DNA from: JADCGM01 sp943370355
Lineage (GTDB): Bacteria; Pseudomonadota; Alphaproteobacteria; Sphingomonadales; Sphingomonadaceae
Assembly: GCA_943370355.1 (NCBI GenBank)
Contig: CALRQP020000014.1
Coordinates: 19,398 to 83,397, forward strand
Reading direction: 5' to 3'
DNA: 64,000 bases
The position numbers were made by a program, and so were the translations under genes. This document shows, one piece after another, positions 1-8,699 of the stretch (position 1 is its first letter; each line of letters opens with the position of its first letter). Below the pieces are notes generated by a model that worked only from the letters and a program-made list of their open reading frames with translations, ran no database searches and was not told the DNA's origin.

Positions 1-167
1 CGATCGACCAGTTCAAGCTCAAGTCGCTCGATTCGATGAAGACGACGGTCGATGCGCTGTCGGGCGAGGTCGAGAAGTCGCGCGGCTATATCGCGCGGGC
101 CGAAGGGGCGGCGCAGGCGAAGCTGACCGCCGAGCCCCAGTCGAGCTTCGAGGCGCTGGCCGGATAA
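1..167 (+). CDS. C-terminal end of a TelA-like toxic anion resistance protein (partial)
   Basis: An open frame enters from the left edge and stops at TAA 165-167. The visible 54 residues form a charged helical tail (KSLDSMKTTVDALSGEVEKS) of the kind that ends TelA-family (PF05816) proteins. The stop overlaps the next start by one base (TAATG), so the two genes are translationally coupled. TelA and XpaC proteins are often encoded side by side, and the next gene looks XpaC-like, which is the main support. Only the C-terminus is present, so the call is tentative. Confidence 0.45.
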   Translation, partial: IDQFKLKSLDSMKTTVDALSGEVEKSRGYIARAEGAAQAKLTAEPQSSFEALAG

Positions 168-892
168 TGGCAAGGTCGGTCGAAGAGGTCACCGCGCGCT
201 GGGACGACACCGAGCGGCGGCTGCGCAATACGCCGGAAGCGGAGGCTGCGCGACGGTTACGCCGCCAGCGGGCGGTTGGCCGGGCGGGCAAGAAACTCGG
301 CCGCGTCGGCATGGCGGCGGCGCTCGTCACCTTCGGGCTGATGTTCTACGGCCTGTTCATCGCGCCGCTCGGCATCGACGGATTGTTCACGGGCATCGGC
401 CTCGCGATCGTTGCGATGGTGCTGGTGCTGGTGATGTCGCGCGAACGGCCGATTGCGGCTTCGACGATTGCGGCGGCCCCACCGGCGATGTTGCCGTCGC
501 GCACCGATGCCTGGCTCGACCGGCAGCGGAAGCGGCTGCCGCCGGCCGCGGCGCCGGTGCTCGATGCGATCTCGACGCGGCTCGCGCAGCTGGAGCCGCA
601 ACTGGCGCTGATGGACCAGCGCAATCCGGTCAGCGATGAGCTGAACCGGCTGCTCGGCCAGCATTTGCCGGGATTGGTGGACAGCTATGCCAAGCTGCCC
701 GAGCCCGAGCGGCGGCGTGCGCCGGCGGGCGGGGGGCTGCCGATGGAGGCGCGGCTCATCGAGGGACTGAAGCTCGTCGAGGCGGAACTCGGCGACGCGA
801 CCGAGCAGCTCGCCGCCGCCGACCGCGACGCCTTCCTGACGCAGGGCCGCTTCCTCGAGACGCGCTACGGCAAGACCGACGCGGAGAACTAG
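167..892 (+). CDS. XpaC-like membrane protein (5-bromo-4-chloroindolyl phosphate hydrolysis family)
   Basis: A 241-residue protein. A basic, helical N-terminus (about 1-48) is followed by two hydrophobic segments (about 49-67 and 73-91). A cytoplasmic helical domain follows, with the pattern SDELNRLLGQHLPGLVDSYA and a C-terminal helix. This layout matches the XpaC / Halogen_Hydrol family (PF10112), usually encoded beside TelA. The true biochemical role is unknown; the family name comes from an indirect phenotype in Bacillus. The start is fixed by the one-base overlap with the upstream stop. What is seen is the topology and gene pair; the family name is inference. Confidence 0.55.
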   Translation: MARSVEEVTARWDDTERRLRNTPEAEAARRLRRQRAVGRAGKKLGRVGMAAALVTFGLMFYGLFIAPLGIDGLFTGIGLAIVAMVLVLVMSRERPIAASTIAAAPPAMLPSRTDAWLDRQRKRLPPAAAPVLDAISTRLAQLEPQLALMDQRNPVSDELNRLLGQHLPGLVDSYAKLPEPERRRAPAGGGLPMEARLIEGLKLVEAELGDATEQLAAADRDAFLTQGRFLETRYGKTDAEN

Positions 893-910
893 CGGCCGGT
901 GGGCTGCCGC

Positions 911-1026
911 ACAGGCCTTGTCCCCTCCCCATCGGGGAGGGGTCGGGGTGGGGCCGACCGGCGCACATCGGCGCGGCGGCTGTGGTGAGAGCCCACCCCT
1001 ACCCCTCCCGAATCGGGAGGGGACGC
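911..1026. repeat. Paired palindromic intergenic repeat, copy 1 (REP/BIME-like)
   Basis: Two GC-rich palindromic units lie head to head. The left unit (about 920-953) contains CCCCTCCCCATCGGGGAGGG followed by GTCGGGGTGGG. The right unit (about 991-1022) is nearly its reverse complement: CCCACCCCTACCCCTCCCG then AATCGGGAGGGG. The pair fills the gap between the XpaC-like gene and the convergent YdjM-like gene. A second copy with the same left flank (ca-ggccttg / ca-agccttg) is at 4407-4526. Transcribed, each unit would form a strong hairpin, so it may also act as a terminator. Confidence 0.85.
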
Positions 1027-1046
1027 GCGGCCGCGCGCTCCGGACG

Positions 1047-1583
1047 CTAGGGATGGATACGTCGCAGGAGCGTCATCACGCGCTGCCCGCCGAACGCCGC
1101 CGCCATCGCGGCGACGGTGAAAATCTGCTCGCCGTGAAAAATCACATAGGCGGTCGCCAGCGCCAGCGCGGCCCCGAACAGCAGGACCTGCCAGCGCGGT
1201 TCGGCGAACTGCGCTGCGGCGCGGTCGGCGATCGTTGCGCAGGCCAGGATGTTCGCGATGAGCCAGACGTACGTCCCGAAAGCATTTAGCCCGGGAAATG
1301 GCCAGAATTTGATCGTCGCCGTCCCCATCATGCGCATGCCGTGGACGAACAGGTCGGCGGACAGGTGCGCGGCAATGCCGAGCGCCATGCCGGTCGTCGC
1401 CGCGGGACTGCGGAGCAGAAACAGCGTGAGCAGCACCGGCAGCACCGAATGCGTTGGGGCCCAGCGGTGCGCATGAATCCACTGGTCATAGTCGGGCAGG
1501 AACAGCCCGACCGCCGCCATCGCGGCGACGACAATGATCGCATCGACGGGGGCCGCACGGACGCCGGTGAAATCCAGCCTCAC
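1047..1583 (-). CDS. YdjM-like membrane-bound metal-dependent hydrolase family protein (DUF457)
   Basis: A 178-residue polytopic membrane protein with about five hydrophobic segments. It carries an early histidine motif HRWAPTHSVLP, the segment GIAAHLSADLF and a WPF motif (KFWPFPG), which together mark the LexA-regulated YdjM / DUF457 family (PF04307). The conserved H and D residues are thought to bind metal, but no substrate is established for the family. ATG 1583-1581 overlaps the TGA of the upstream peptidase gene by four bases (ATGA), so the two are co-translated. The gene ends just before the palindromic repeat. Confidence 0.7.
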   Translation of the reverse strand: MRLDFTGVRAAPVDAIIVVAAMAAVGLFLPDYDQWIHAHRWAPTHSVLPVLLTLFLLRSPAATTGMALGIAAHLSADLFVHGMRMMGTATIKFWPFPGLNAFGTYVWLIANILACATIADRAAAQFAEPRWQVLLFGAALALATAYVIFHGEQIFTVAAMAAAFGGQRVMTLLRRIHP

Positions 1584-3748
1584 GCCGGCTGATAGCCCTT
1601 CGCACCGAGTTGCCAGAGCAGAAAGGCGTAGGTGTCGGCCGCTTCGCGGTCCTGCTGCGCCCGGGTCGAGCCGATGCCGTGGCCGGCGTCATAATCGACG
1701 CGCAGCAGGATCGGCTTGCCCGAGCTGGTCGCCGCCTGCAGCCGGGCGGTCATCTTGGCGACGTGGAAGGGCGCGACGCGCGGGTCGGTGACGCCGGTGG
1801 TCAGCAGCACGGCGGGATATTTGGTGCCGTCCTTCACCGCCTGATAGCTGTCGATGCTCTTCAGCGCGCGGTAGCCCGCTTCCTCGGCGATGGCACCCCA
1901 TTCGGGCTCCTCGCCATAGCCATTCTGCTCGACAACATAGCGCAAGGGGTTCGACCAGCCGACACCGCTGACGACGGCGGCGAACAGGTCGGGCCGCTCG
2001 GTCATCGCGCGGCCGACCGCGATGCCGCCGGCCGAGCGGCCGCCGATCGCGAGATGCGCGGGTGAGGTGTAGTTCTTCGCGCACAGGTCTTCGCAGACGG
2101 CGATGAGGTCGCGCCAGGTGTTGGGCTTGTTGGCGAGCTGGCCGGCCTTGTGCCATTCCCGCCCATATTCGCCGCCGCCGCGCACATTGGCGTAGCCGAC
2201 GATAGCGCCGGCATCGATGAGCGCCATCTGGCGGCCCTGGAATGCCGGCGTGTAGGCAGCCGCGCCATAGGAGCCATAAGCGGAGATCCAGGCCGGGGCG
2301 CTGCCGTCGAGTTTCAGGCCCTTTTTGTAGATGAGGCTGTAGGGGATTTTGGTGCCGTCCTTGGCGGTCGCGAAGAAACGCCGGGTCTCGTAGCTGCTCA
2401 CGTCGATCGCCGGCTTGGGCGTCACGCCGGTGTCGGCGACACGGCCCGCCGTATCGACCGAATAGAGTCCGATCGGGGTCAGCCAGCCGGACAGGGCGAT
2501 CAGCACGCCGTCTTCGGACGGCTCGGCGAACACCGCGCCGATGGTGCCGTCGAACGGCAGCGCGACCTCGGTCACGCGGCCGTCGCGGCTGAGTTTGCGC
2601 AGGCGGCTGATGCCGCCGTCCATGATCTTGAGGTAGAGGCCGTCGCGGGCGCGGTCGATCTCCTCGATGACCAGCGAACCCTGCGGGACGACCTCGGTCC
2701 CGTTCGCGATGCTTGGCGACGCGACCGAGGTTTTCAGGATACGTCCGCGCGGGGCACCCTTATTGACGAGCAAATAGAGATCGTCGCCGTCGACTTCGAA
2801 GTTGGTCAGCTCATCCTCGAACCCGGCAATCGGCTGCCATTTCGCCGTTCCGGCCACGGCATCGGACAGCGGCGCGATCAGCAGGCGCACCTCGGGCCGC
2901 ACGTCGGCGAGGATCAGCAGTGCGTGGCGCGCACCAGCGAACGTCAGGATGAGCGGCGTCTGGATATTGTCGAAGGCGACCGCCGGATCGAGGCCGCGCT
3001 TCATCAGGATCGGGTCACTCGCCGGATCACTGCCAAGGCGGTGGAAGCGCGCCTGACTGTCGAGATAGCGCTCGGGCGTGTTCACCGCGCCGGTCAGTTG
3101 ATTGTAGAAAAATCCGCTGCCGTCATCGAGCCATTGCGGCGTCGCGCCCTGGGTGTTCGGGATCGTCTCGGGCAGGTCGCGCGCATCGGCGACGGTCATG
3201 ATGTGCAGCAGCGAATCCTCGCTGCCGTCCTTCGACAGGCCGTAGACGACATGGCTGCCCGAGGGCGAGGCGCGCCACCAGTCGAGCGAGACATGGCTCG
3301 TCGCGCTGCTGAGAAGTGTCGGGTCGATGAGCACCCGGTCGCCGCCCGCCTCGCGCACGAACAGCTTGAAATTGTCGGCACCGAGCGGGCGTTGCTGGAA
3401 GAACAGCTTGCCGCCGGCGCGCTGCACCCGGCTCGTCGCGACGATGTCGCCGGACAGCTGCTGGATGCGCTTGAGCAGGCCGGCGCGGCGCGGCAGCGTG
3501 TCGAGCACCGCGCGGGTGTGGTCGTTCTGGCCCTTCAGATAGGGGAGCCAGTCGGAGTCCTTGTCATTCTCCATCCAGCGATAGGGATCGCTGAGCGTCT
3601 CGCCGAAATAAGTGTCCTTGACGACCGCGACGCGCGCGACGGGTGCGGGCGGGATCGAGGCAGCCCAGGCCGCACGCGGCATGAGCGCGATGGCGAGCGA
3701 TGCGCCGGTTCCGGCCAGCAGGCGGCGGCGGTTCAGAGACAATGACAT
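1580..3748 (-). CDS. Prolyl oligopeptidase family serine peptidase (S9A), Tat-exported
   Basis: A 722-residue protein. It opens with a twin-arginine signal (NRRRLLAG, a hydrophobic stretch, then AWAAS), so export in folded form to the periplasm is likely. DPYRWMEN marks the start of the S9A family. A seven-bladed propeller region fills the middle and the alpha/beta hydrolase domain ends the protein. The catalytic triad is visible: Ser572 in GGRSAGG, Asp655 in VTDPR and His690 in DAGHGIG. The family cleaves short peptides after proline. I prefer ATG 3748 over an in-frame TTG at 3763 because GGGGGA sits 9 bases upstream of it. Confidence 0.9.
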   Translation of the reverse strand: MSLSLNRRRLLAGTGASLAIALMPRAAWAASIPPAPVARVAVVKDTYFGETLSDPYRWMENDKDSDWLPYLKGQNDHTRAVLDTLPRRAGLLKRIQQLSGDIVATSRVQRAGGKLFFQQRPLGADNFKLFVREAGGDRVLIDPTLLSSATSHVSLDWWRASPSGSHVVYGLSKDGSEDSLLHIMTVADARDLPETIPNTQGATPQWLDDGSGFFYNQLTGAVNTPERYLDSQARFHRLGSDPASDPILMKRGLDPAVAFDNIQTPLILTFAGARHALLILADVRPEVRLLIAPLSDAVAGTAKWQPIAGFEDELTNFEVDGDDLYLLVNKGAPRGRILKTSVASPSIANGTEVVPQGSLVIEEIDRARDGLYLKIMDGGISRLRKLSRDGRVTEVALPFDGTIGAVFAEPSEDGVLIALSGWLTPIGLYSVDTAGRVADTGVTPKPAIDVSSYETRRFFATAKDGTKIPYSLIYKKGLKLDGSAPAWISAYGSYGAAAYTPAFQGRQMALIDAGAIVGYANVRGGGEYGREWHKAGQLANKPNTWRDLIAVCEDLCAKNYTSPAHLAIGGRSAGGIAVGRAMTERPDLFAAVVSGVGWSNPLRYVVEQNGYGEEPEWGAIAEEAGYRALKSIDSYQAVKDGTKYPAVLLTTGVTDPRVAPFHVAKMTARLQAATSSGKPILLRVDYDAGHGIGSTRAQQDREAADTYAFLLWQLGAKGYQPA

Positions 3749-3841
3749 TGGCGGTTCCCCCAAGCGACAGGAGTGCAGGTTGCACGGCTTTGGCGGTTGC
3801 GATCAAGCGGGGGAGGTGCGCGGCATAGCGAATAGGTGAGG

Positions 3842-4309
3842 TCAGGCGCGATTCACCTGTGCGGCGAAGCAGCCGGGCTTCGCATTGTGCAGGTGGATAT
3901 AGGCGACGGCCGGGTCGGCGAACATGCGGTCGATGACCGGTTCGATGACGTGGCCGTCCGCGACATCGGCGTCGACCATCATGCCGGCGGTGTCGAACGC
4001 GCGTACCGACAGCAGGCGAAGCCGCAATACCTCGGGCACTTCGCCGGGGGCGGGGTGCGCGACCTCGACGCCCTCGCGGACATAGATTGCGTGCGTGGCG
4101 CGGTAGGGCGAGTCGACGGGCAGATGTTCGTGGTTGAGCAGGATCAGCGTCTCGCCCGGCTCGGCATCGGCGAGGCTGACGCGGCACGGGAAACCGGGCT
4201 TGCGGTCGGCGACGCGGCGCACGGCCCCGCGCTCCGCGAGCTCGGCATCTGAGAGGGCGAACAGCGGTGCGAAGGGAGCCGGGTCGAGGCCGGCGATCTG
4301 GAAGGTCAT
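3842..4309 (-). CDS. DUF1203 family protein
   Basis: A 155-residue soluble protein with no signal peptide. It has the characteristic DUF1203 (PF06718) landmarks: the opening FQIAGLDPAPFAPLFALSD, the central FPCRVSLADAEPGE and LLNHEHLP segments, and the C-terminal IHLHNAKPGCFAAQVNRA. The conserved cysteines (in PCRVS and PGCFA) and histidines suggest a small-molecule or metal role, but no function is established. It is a single gene between the peptidase and the second palindromic repeat. Confidence 0.85.
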   Translation of the reverse strand: MTFQIAGLDPAPFAPLFALSDAELAERGAVRRVADRKPGFPCRVSLADAEPGETLILLNHEHLPVDSPYRATHAIYVREGVEVAHPAPGEVPEVLRLRLLSVRAFDTAGMMVDADVADGHVIEPVIDRMFADPAVAYIHLHNAKPGCFAAQVNRA

Positions 4310-4406
4310 GGGGCAATCCTCAGGCGGGTGGACGGCCTGGATTTAGTAAATCGCGGCACAACATTCTCGCGGTTTTCGGACATTGATTGCGAAGGGTCAC
4401 TCTCAG

Positions 4407-4526
4407 GCACAAGCCTTGTCCCCTCCCCATCGGGGAGGGGTCGGGGTGGGGCAGAACGGCGGACTCTGGCGGGGTGAGTGTCAGGCGGGCCCACCCCTGC
4501 CCCTCCCGATTCGGGAGGGGACGCGC
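4407..4526. repeat. Paired palindromic intergenic repeat, copy 2 (REP/BIME-like)
   Basis: This copy has the same architecture as 911-1026. The left unit (about 4418-4451) has CCCCTCCCCATCGGGGAGGG. The inverted right unit (about 4490-4520) has CCCACCCCTGCCCCTCCCG followed by ATTCGGGAGGGG. The spacers between the units differ between copies while the palindromes are conserved, as expected of mobilised REP pairs. It lies in the divergent gap between the DUF1203 gene and priA, and runs into an N-terminal in-frame extension of priA that is unlikely to be translated. Confidence 0.85.
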
Positions 4527-4567
4527 AAACCCTTCCGCCGGCGTGCCGATGTTCCTATGTCGTTCGC

Positions 4568-6745
4568 ATGGTCTCTGCCCGCCCCCGTGTTCGTGTGCTC
4601 GTGCTGCAGTTCGGGCTTGATGCGCTCGACTATGCGGTGCCGCCGGGGATGGTGCTGGCGGCCGGCGACATCGTGCGGGTGCCGCTCGGGCCGCGCGAGA
4701 TTTTGGGCGTGGTGTGGGAGGCCGACAAGCTTGCGGCGAAGGATATCCCCGACGCGAAGCTGCGCGCGGTGATCGACCGGATCGACTGCGTGACGATCCC
4801 GCCGCCGCTGCGCCGGCTCGTCGAGTTCGTCGCCGACTATTATATCGCGCCGCCCTCGGCGGTGCTGCGTATGGCGCTGCCTTCGCCGGGCGCGCTTGAG
4901 GGGCCGCGCGCGGTGACCGAATACCGGCTGACCGGGCGGGTGCCGCCGAAGCTGACGGCACAGCGTGCGTCGGCGCTGGAGCGGCTTGAGGGGCGACAGG
5001 GGCTGGTGCGTGAGCTAGCACTGGCGGCGGGCGTGTCGGACGGGGTGATCCGCGGGCTGGTGAATGCCGGGGCGATCGAGCCCGTGCGCGTGGCGGCGGA
5101 CCAGCCGGTCGCTTTGCCCGATCCGGATTTCGCCGTTCCGCCGCTGGAGCCGGGGCAGCAGGCCGCCGCCGATACGCTCGTCGCAGCGGTGAAGGCGCAG
5201 AGTTTCACGCCTTACCTGCTCGACGGCGTGACCGGCTCGGGCAAGACCGAAGTCTATTTCGAGGCGATTGCCGAGGCGCTGCGGCAGGGCGGGCAGACGC
5301 TGGTGCTGGTGCCCGAAATCGCGCTGACCGAACCCTGGCTCGACCGGTTCAGGGCGCGGTTCGGCGCGGCGCCGGTGTCATGGCACAGCGATCTCAAATC
5401 GACCGACCGCCGCCGCGCCTATCGCGCCGCCGCGTCGGGCGAGGCGAAGGTCATGGTCGGGGCGCGGTCGGCGCTATTCCTGCCCTATCCGAACCTGAAG
5501 CTCATCATCGTCGATGAGGCGCATGAGACGAGCTTCAAGCAGGAGGAGGGCGTCGCTTACCATGCCCGCGATGTCGCGGTGATGCGCGCCTCGCTGGAGG
5601 GCTGCCCGATCGTGCTGGCGACGGCGACGCCGGCGATTGAGACTCGCGTGCAGGCCGAGCGCGGGCGCTATGTGCATCTGACGTTGCCGGTGCGCTGGGG
5701 CGGTGCGGCGCTACCCGAGATTTCGACGATCGACCTGCGCGCCAACCCGCCGCCGCGCGGCCGCTGGCTGAGCCCGCCGCTGCTCGCGTCGCTTGAGGAG
5801 ACGCTCGACAGGGGCGAACAGGGCCTGCTGTTCCTCAACCGGCGCGGCTATGCGCCGCTGACGCTGTGCCGGGCCTGCGGCGAGCGGGTCGAATGCCCGA
5901 TGTGCACGGCCTGGCTCGTCGAGCACCGGCTGACCCACCGGCTGCAATGCCATCATTGCGGCTTTGTCGCGCCGCCGCCCAAGGTCTGCGCCAAATGCGG
6001 CGCGGAGGGGCAGATGGTGCCGTGCGGCCCCGGCGTCGAGCGCGTCGCCGAAGAGGTCGCGCAGCTGCTGCCGCAGGCGCGCGTCGCCATCGTGACGTCG
6101 GACACCATCTGGTCGCCGCAGCGTGCCGCCGCGCTGATCCGGGCCGTCGACAGCGGCGAGATCAACCTGCTGATCGGCACGCAACTCGTCACCAAAGGCT
6201 ATCATTTCCCCAATCTCACGCTGGTCGGCGTCGTCGATGCCGATCTCGGCCTGTCGGGCGGCGACCTGCGCGCCGCCGAGCGGACCTTTCAGCAGATCGC
6301 CCAGGTCGCGGGCCGGGCCGGGCGCGCGACGAAGCCCGGCCGGGTGTTCCTGCAGACGCACCAGCCCGAGGCGCGGGTGATCCGCGCGCTCGTCGAGGGC
6401 GACGCCGAAGGCTTCTACGCCGCCGAAACCGACGAACGCCGCGAGCACGGCATGCCGCCGTTCGGCCGGCTGGCGGGAATCGTGGTGTCCGGGCCGGACG
6501 AGCGCGAGGTCATAGACGCCGCACGGGCCATTGGTCGCGCCGCGCCGCAGGTGGAGGGAATGAGCGTGCTCGGGCCGGCCCCGGCCCCGCTCGCGATGCT
6601 GCGCGGGCGGCACCGGCAGAGATTGCTCGTGCACGCGCGACGGTCGGCGGACCTGCAGGGAATGATGCGGGCGTGGCTCGGCGGCGTGGCTGTGCCGAAC
6701 GCGGTGCGGGTGACGGTTGACGTCGATCCCTACAGTTTTCTGTGA
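4568..6745 (+). CDS. priA: Primosomal protein N' (replication restart helicase PriA)
   Basis: A 725-residue 3'-to-5' DNA helicase that reloads the replisome at stalled forks. The N-terminal DNA-binding domain begins RVRVLVLQFGLDALDYAVP. Helicase motifs follow: Walker A GVTGSGKTEVY, DEAH box VDEAHETSFKQEEG and motif III ATATPA. The zinc-binding insert carries four CxxC pairs (CRACG, CPMC, CHHC, CAKC). The motif VI region is QVAGRAGR. The frame stays open to ATG 4478, but that stretch is the palindromic repeat. Family proteins start at the equivalent of MVSARPRVRV, so ATG 4568 is chosen. The stop overlaps the photolyase start (GTGA). Confidence 0.95.
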   Translation: MVSARPRVRVLVLQFGLDALDYAVPPGMVLAAGDIVRVPLGPREILGVVWEADKLAAKDIPDAKLRAVIDRIDCVTIPPPLRRLVEFVADYYIAPPSAVLRMALPSPGALEGPRAVTEYRLTGRVPPKLTAQRASALERLEGRQGLVRELALAAGVSDGVIRGLVNAGAIEPVRVAADQPVALPDPDFAVPPLEPGQQAAADTLVAAVKAQSFTPYLLDGVTGSGKTEVYFEAIAEALRQGGQTLVLVPEIALTEPWLDRFRARFGAAPVSWHSDLKSTDRRRAYRAAASGEAKVMVGARSALFLPYPNLKLIIVDEAHETSFKQEEGVAYHARDVAVMRASLEGCPIVLATATPAIETRVQAERGRYVHLTLPVRWGGAALPEISTIDLRANPPPRGRWLSPPLLASLEETLDRGEQGLLFLNRRGYAPLTLCRACGERVECPMCTAWLVEHRLTHRLQCHHCGFVAPPPKVCAKCGAEGQMVPCGPGVERVAEEVAQLLPQARVAIVTSDTIWSPQRAAALIRAVDSGEINLLIGTQLVTKGYHFPNLTLVGVVDADLGLSGGDLRAAERTFQQIAQVAGRAGRATKPGRVFLQTHQPEARVIRALVEGDAEGFYAAETDERREHGMPPFGRLAGIVVSGPDEREVIDAARAIGRAAPQVEGMSVLGPAPAPLAMLRGRHRQRLLVHARRSADLQGMMRAWLGGVAVPNAVRVTVDVDPYSFL

Positions 6746-8529
6746 ATCGTCCGACGCTCATTGTCGTGCTCGGCGACCAGCTTTCGCATGGGCTTGCCTC
6801 GCTCCGCGCCGCCGACCGGGCGGCGTCCGTCGTCCTTATGGCCGAGGTTTGGGACGAAGCGACCTATGTGCGTCATCATAAGAAGAAGATCGCCCTGGTG
6901 CTCGCGGCGATGCGGCATTTTGCGGCGGAGCTCAGGGCGGATGGCTGGACCGTCGATTATGTACGGCTCGACGATCCGGACAATACGCAGAGCCTGCCCG
7001 GCGAAGTCGCAAGGGCTGTCGAGCGGCACGCGCCGTCGGCGCTCTGCGCGGTCGAGGCGGGCGAGTGGCGGGTGCAGGCGATGCTCGACGGGTGGGAGCT
7101 GCGCTCTCCCTTTCCGGTGACGATCCTGCCCGACGACCGGTACTTCGCGTCGAAGGCCGATTTCGCGCGCTGGGCGGAGGGACGCACGGCGTGGCGGATG
7201 GAGTGGTTCTACCGGACGGTCCGGCGCGGCACTGGGCTGCTCATGGACGGCGACGAGCCGGCGGGCGGACGCTGGAATTTCGATGCGGAGAATCGCAAAC
7301 GGCCGCCGAAGGGGCTGGCCTATCCGGCACCGCTGCGCTTCGCGCCCGATGCGGTGACTCGCGAGGTGCTCGAGCTGGTGGCGGCGCGGTTCGCGGATCA
7401 TTTCGGCGAGCTGGAGCCGTTCGGGCTGCCGGTGACACGCGCCGATGCGCGGGCCGCGCTGGACTGGTTTGTGGCGATGGCGCTGCCGCGCTTCGGCGAT
7501 TTCCAGGATGCGATGGTCGATGGCGAGGATCTGCTGTTTCACGCCCTGCTGTCGCCCGCGATCAATCTCGGCCTGCTGACCCCGCGCGAGGTCTGTGAGG
7601 CCGCCGAGGCGGCGTACCGGCGGGGCGATGCGCCGCTCAACGCCGTCGAGGGGTTTATCCGGCAAATCCTCGGTTGGCGCGAATATGTGCGCGGCGTCTA
7701 TTGGCAGTCCGGGCCGGGCTATATGCGCGAGAATGCGCTTGGTCACACGCGATCGCTGCCCGACTTTTACTGGACCGGCGAGACCGACATGCGCTGCCTC
7801 GCCGAGGCGGTGTCGAACACCCGGCGCAACGCCTATGCGCATCATATCCAGCGGCTGATGCTGCTCGGCAATTTCGCGCTGCTCGCCGGGGTTGATCCGG
7901 CCGCTGTCAGCGACTGGTTCCTCGTGGTCTATGCCGATGCCTATGAATGGGTGGAGGCGCCGAACGTCATCGGCATGTCGCAGTTCGCCGATGGCGGGCG
8001 GCTAGGCTCGAAACCCTATGTGAGCAGCGGTGCCTATATCGACCGGATGTCGGACCATTGCGGCAAATGTCGGCATGACGTGAAGCAGCGCACGGGACCC
8101 GATGCCTGCCCGTTCAACGCGCTCTACTGGGATTTCCTCGACCGCCACCGCGACCGGTTCGAGTCGAATCCGCGCATGTCAGCGATGTACCGGAACTGGG
8201 ACCGGTTCGGTGAGGCGGAGCAGGCGTCGGTGCGGGAGAGCGCAGCGGCGTTTCTGGAGAGCTTGAAGCCAGCGGAGCCGGGATGGGCACGCGTCTCTGC
8301 CCCCCACACTCGTTCCGTTCACGGAACCTCCCGCACCCTCCCGGCATTGAGGATTTGCCCCTCCCGCGCTGTGCGGTCCGGGCCAAATCGGGAGATCGAG
8401 CATGAACAAGCTTCTGACCGTGATCGCGGCAGCTGCCATCGGCATCGGCACCGCCGGCGCTGCGCAGGCGCAGATGGAGACGCATCGCACGACGGTGGTG
8501 CAGACGCATTCCGAGCGGCACCATTATGA
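6742..8529 (+). CDS. Iron-sulfur bacterial cryptochrome/photolyase (FeS-BCP, PhrB-type)
   Basis: This is the deoxyribodipyrimidine photolyase-related family (PF04244), typified by Agrobacterium (6-4) photolyase PhrB, which binds FAD and a 4Fe-4S cluster. All four cluster cysteines appear to be present: Cys352, Cys440, Cys443 and Cys456 (the last three in CGKCRH and DACPFN). The N-terminal antenna domain begins LIVVLGDQLSHG; the FAD domain contains GWREYVRGVYW and NTRRNAYAHHIQRLM. GTG 6742 overlaps the priA stop by four bases. Homology ends near residue 508. The frame then runs 87 residues further in non-homologous sequence and overlaps the next gene, as if the normal stop was lost. Confidence 0.88.
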   Translation: MNRPTLIVVLGDQLSHGLASLRAADRAASVVLMAEVWDEATYVRHHKKKIALVLAAMRHFAAELRADGWTVDYVRLDDPDNTQSLPGEVARAVERHAPSALCAVEAGEWRVQAMLDGWELRSPFPVTILPDDRYFASKADFARWAEGRTAWRMEWFYRTVRRGTGLLMDGDEPAGGRWNFDAENRKRPPKGLAYPAPLRFAPDAVTREVLELVAARFADHFGELEPFGLPVTRADARAALDWFVAMALPRFGDFQDAMVDGEDLLFHALLSPAINLGLLTPREVCEAAEAAYRRGDAPLNAVEGFIRQILGWREYVRGVYWQSGPGYMRENALGHTRSLPDFYWTGETDMRCLAEAVSNTRRNAYAHHIQRLMLLGNFALLAGVDPAAVSDWFLVVYADAYEWVEAPNVIGMSQFADGGRLGSKPYVSSGAYIDRMSDHCGKCRHDVKQRTGPDACPFNALYWDFLDRHRDRFESNPRMSAMYRNWDRFGEAEQASVRESAAAFLESLKPAEPGWARVSAPHTRSVHGTSRTLPALRICPSRAVRSGPNREIEHEQASDRDRGSCHRHRHRRRCAGADGDASHDGGADAFRAAPL

Positions 8530-8617
8530 CAATGGCCGCCACATGAAGCGCCGCGTCTGCACGGTGAGCTATCGCCACCATCAGCGCGTGCGTCATTGCC
8601 GGACTGTCTGGCGCTAG
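8402..8617 (+). CDS. Small secreted basic protein, function unknown
   Basis: A 71-residue protein. It has a clean Sec signal peptide (MNKLLTVIAAAAIGIGTAGA then AQA) leaving a short mature part rich in His, Arg and Thr. Two cysteines (RRVCTVSY and RHCRTVW) could form a periplasmic disulfide. GGGAG lies 8 bases before the ATG. The gene overlaps, in another frame, the C-terminal extension of the photolyase frame. A hairpin follows at 8628-8658. I do not recognise the family. Confidence 0.65.
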   Translation: MNKLLTVIAAAAIGIGTAGAAQAQMETHRTTVVQTHSERHHYDNGRHMKRRVCTVSYRHHQRVRHCRTVWR

Positions 8618-8627
8618 GCTGACTGAT

Positions 8628-8658
8628 CCGCCAGCGCGGCTTTGCGCTGCGCTGGCGG
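8628..8658 (+). terminator. Hairpin, possible terminator of the small secreted protein gene
   Basis: A perfect 10-base-pair inverted repeat, CCGCCAGCGC and GCGCTGGCGG, has an 11-base loop. It sits 10 bases after the stop at 8617. No T-tract follows, so intrinsic termination is only possible, not certain. Confidence 0.45.
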
Positions 8659-8699
8659 GTCGCGCATAAGCGGCGGCTCCAATTGAGCGGAGTCGCCCG

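Noticed and set aside
911..1026. Possible simple rho-independent terminator only
   Set aside because: The same paired structure recurs at 4407-4526 with shared flank, so it is better described as a dispersed repeat, although it may also terminate.
2150..3745. 531-codon open frame on the forward strand
   Set aside because: It is antisense to the prolyl oligopeptidase gene, which has a complete catalytic triad and Tat signal. The antisense product is Arg/Ala/Gly-rich with no recognisable domain.
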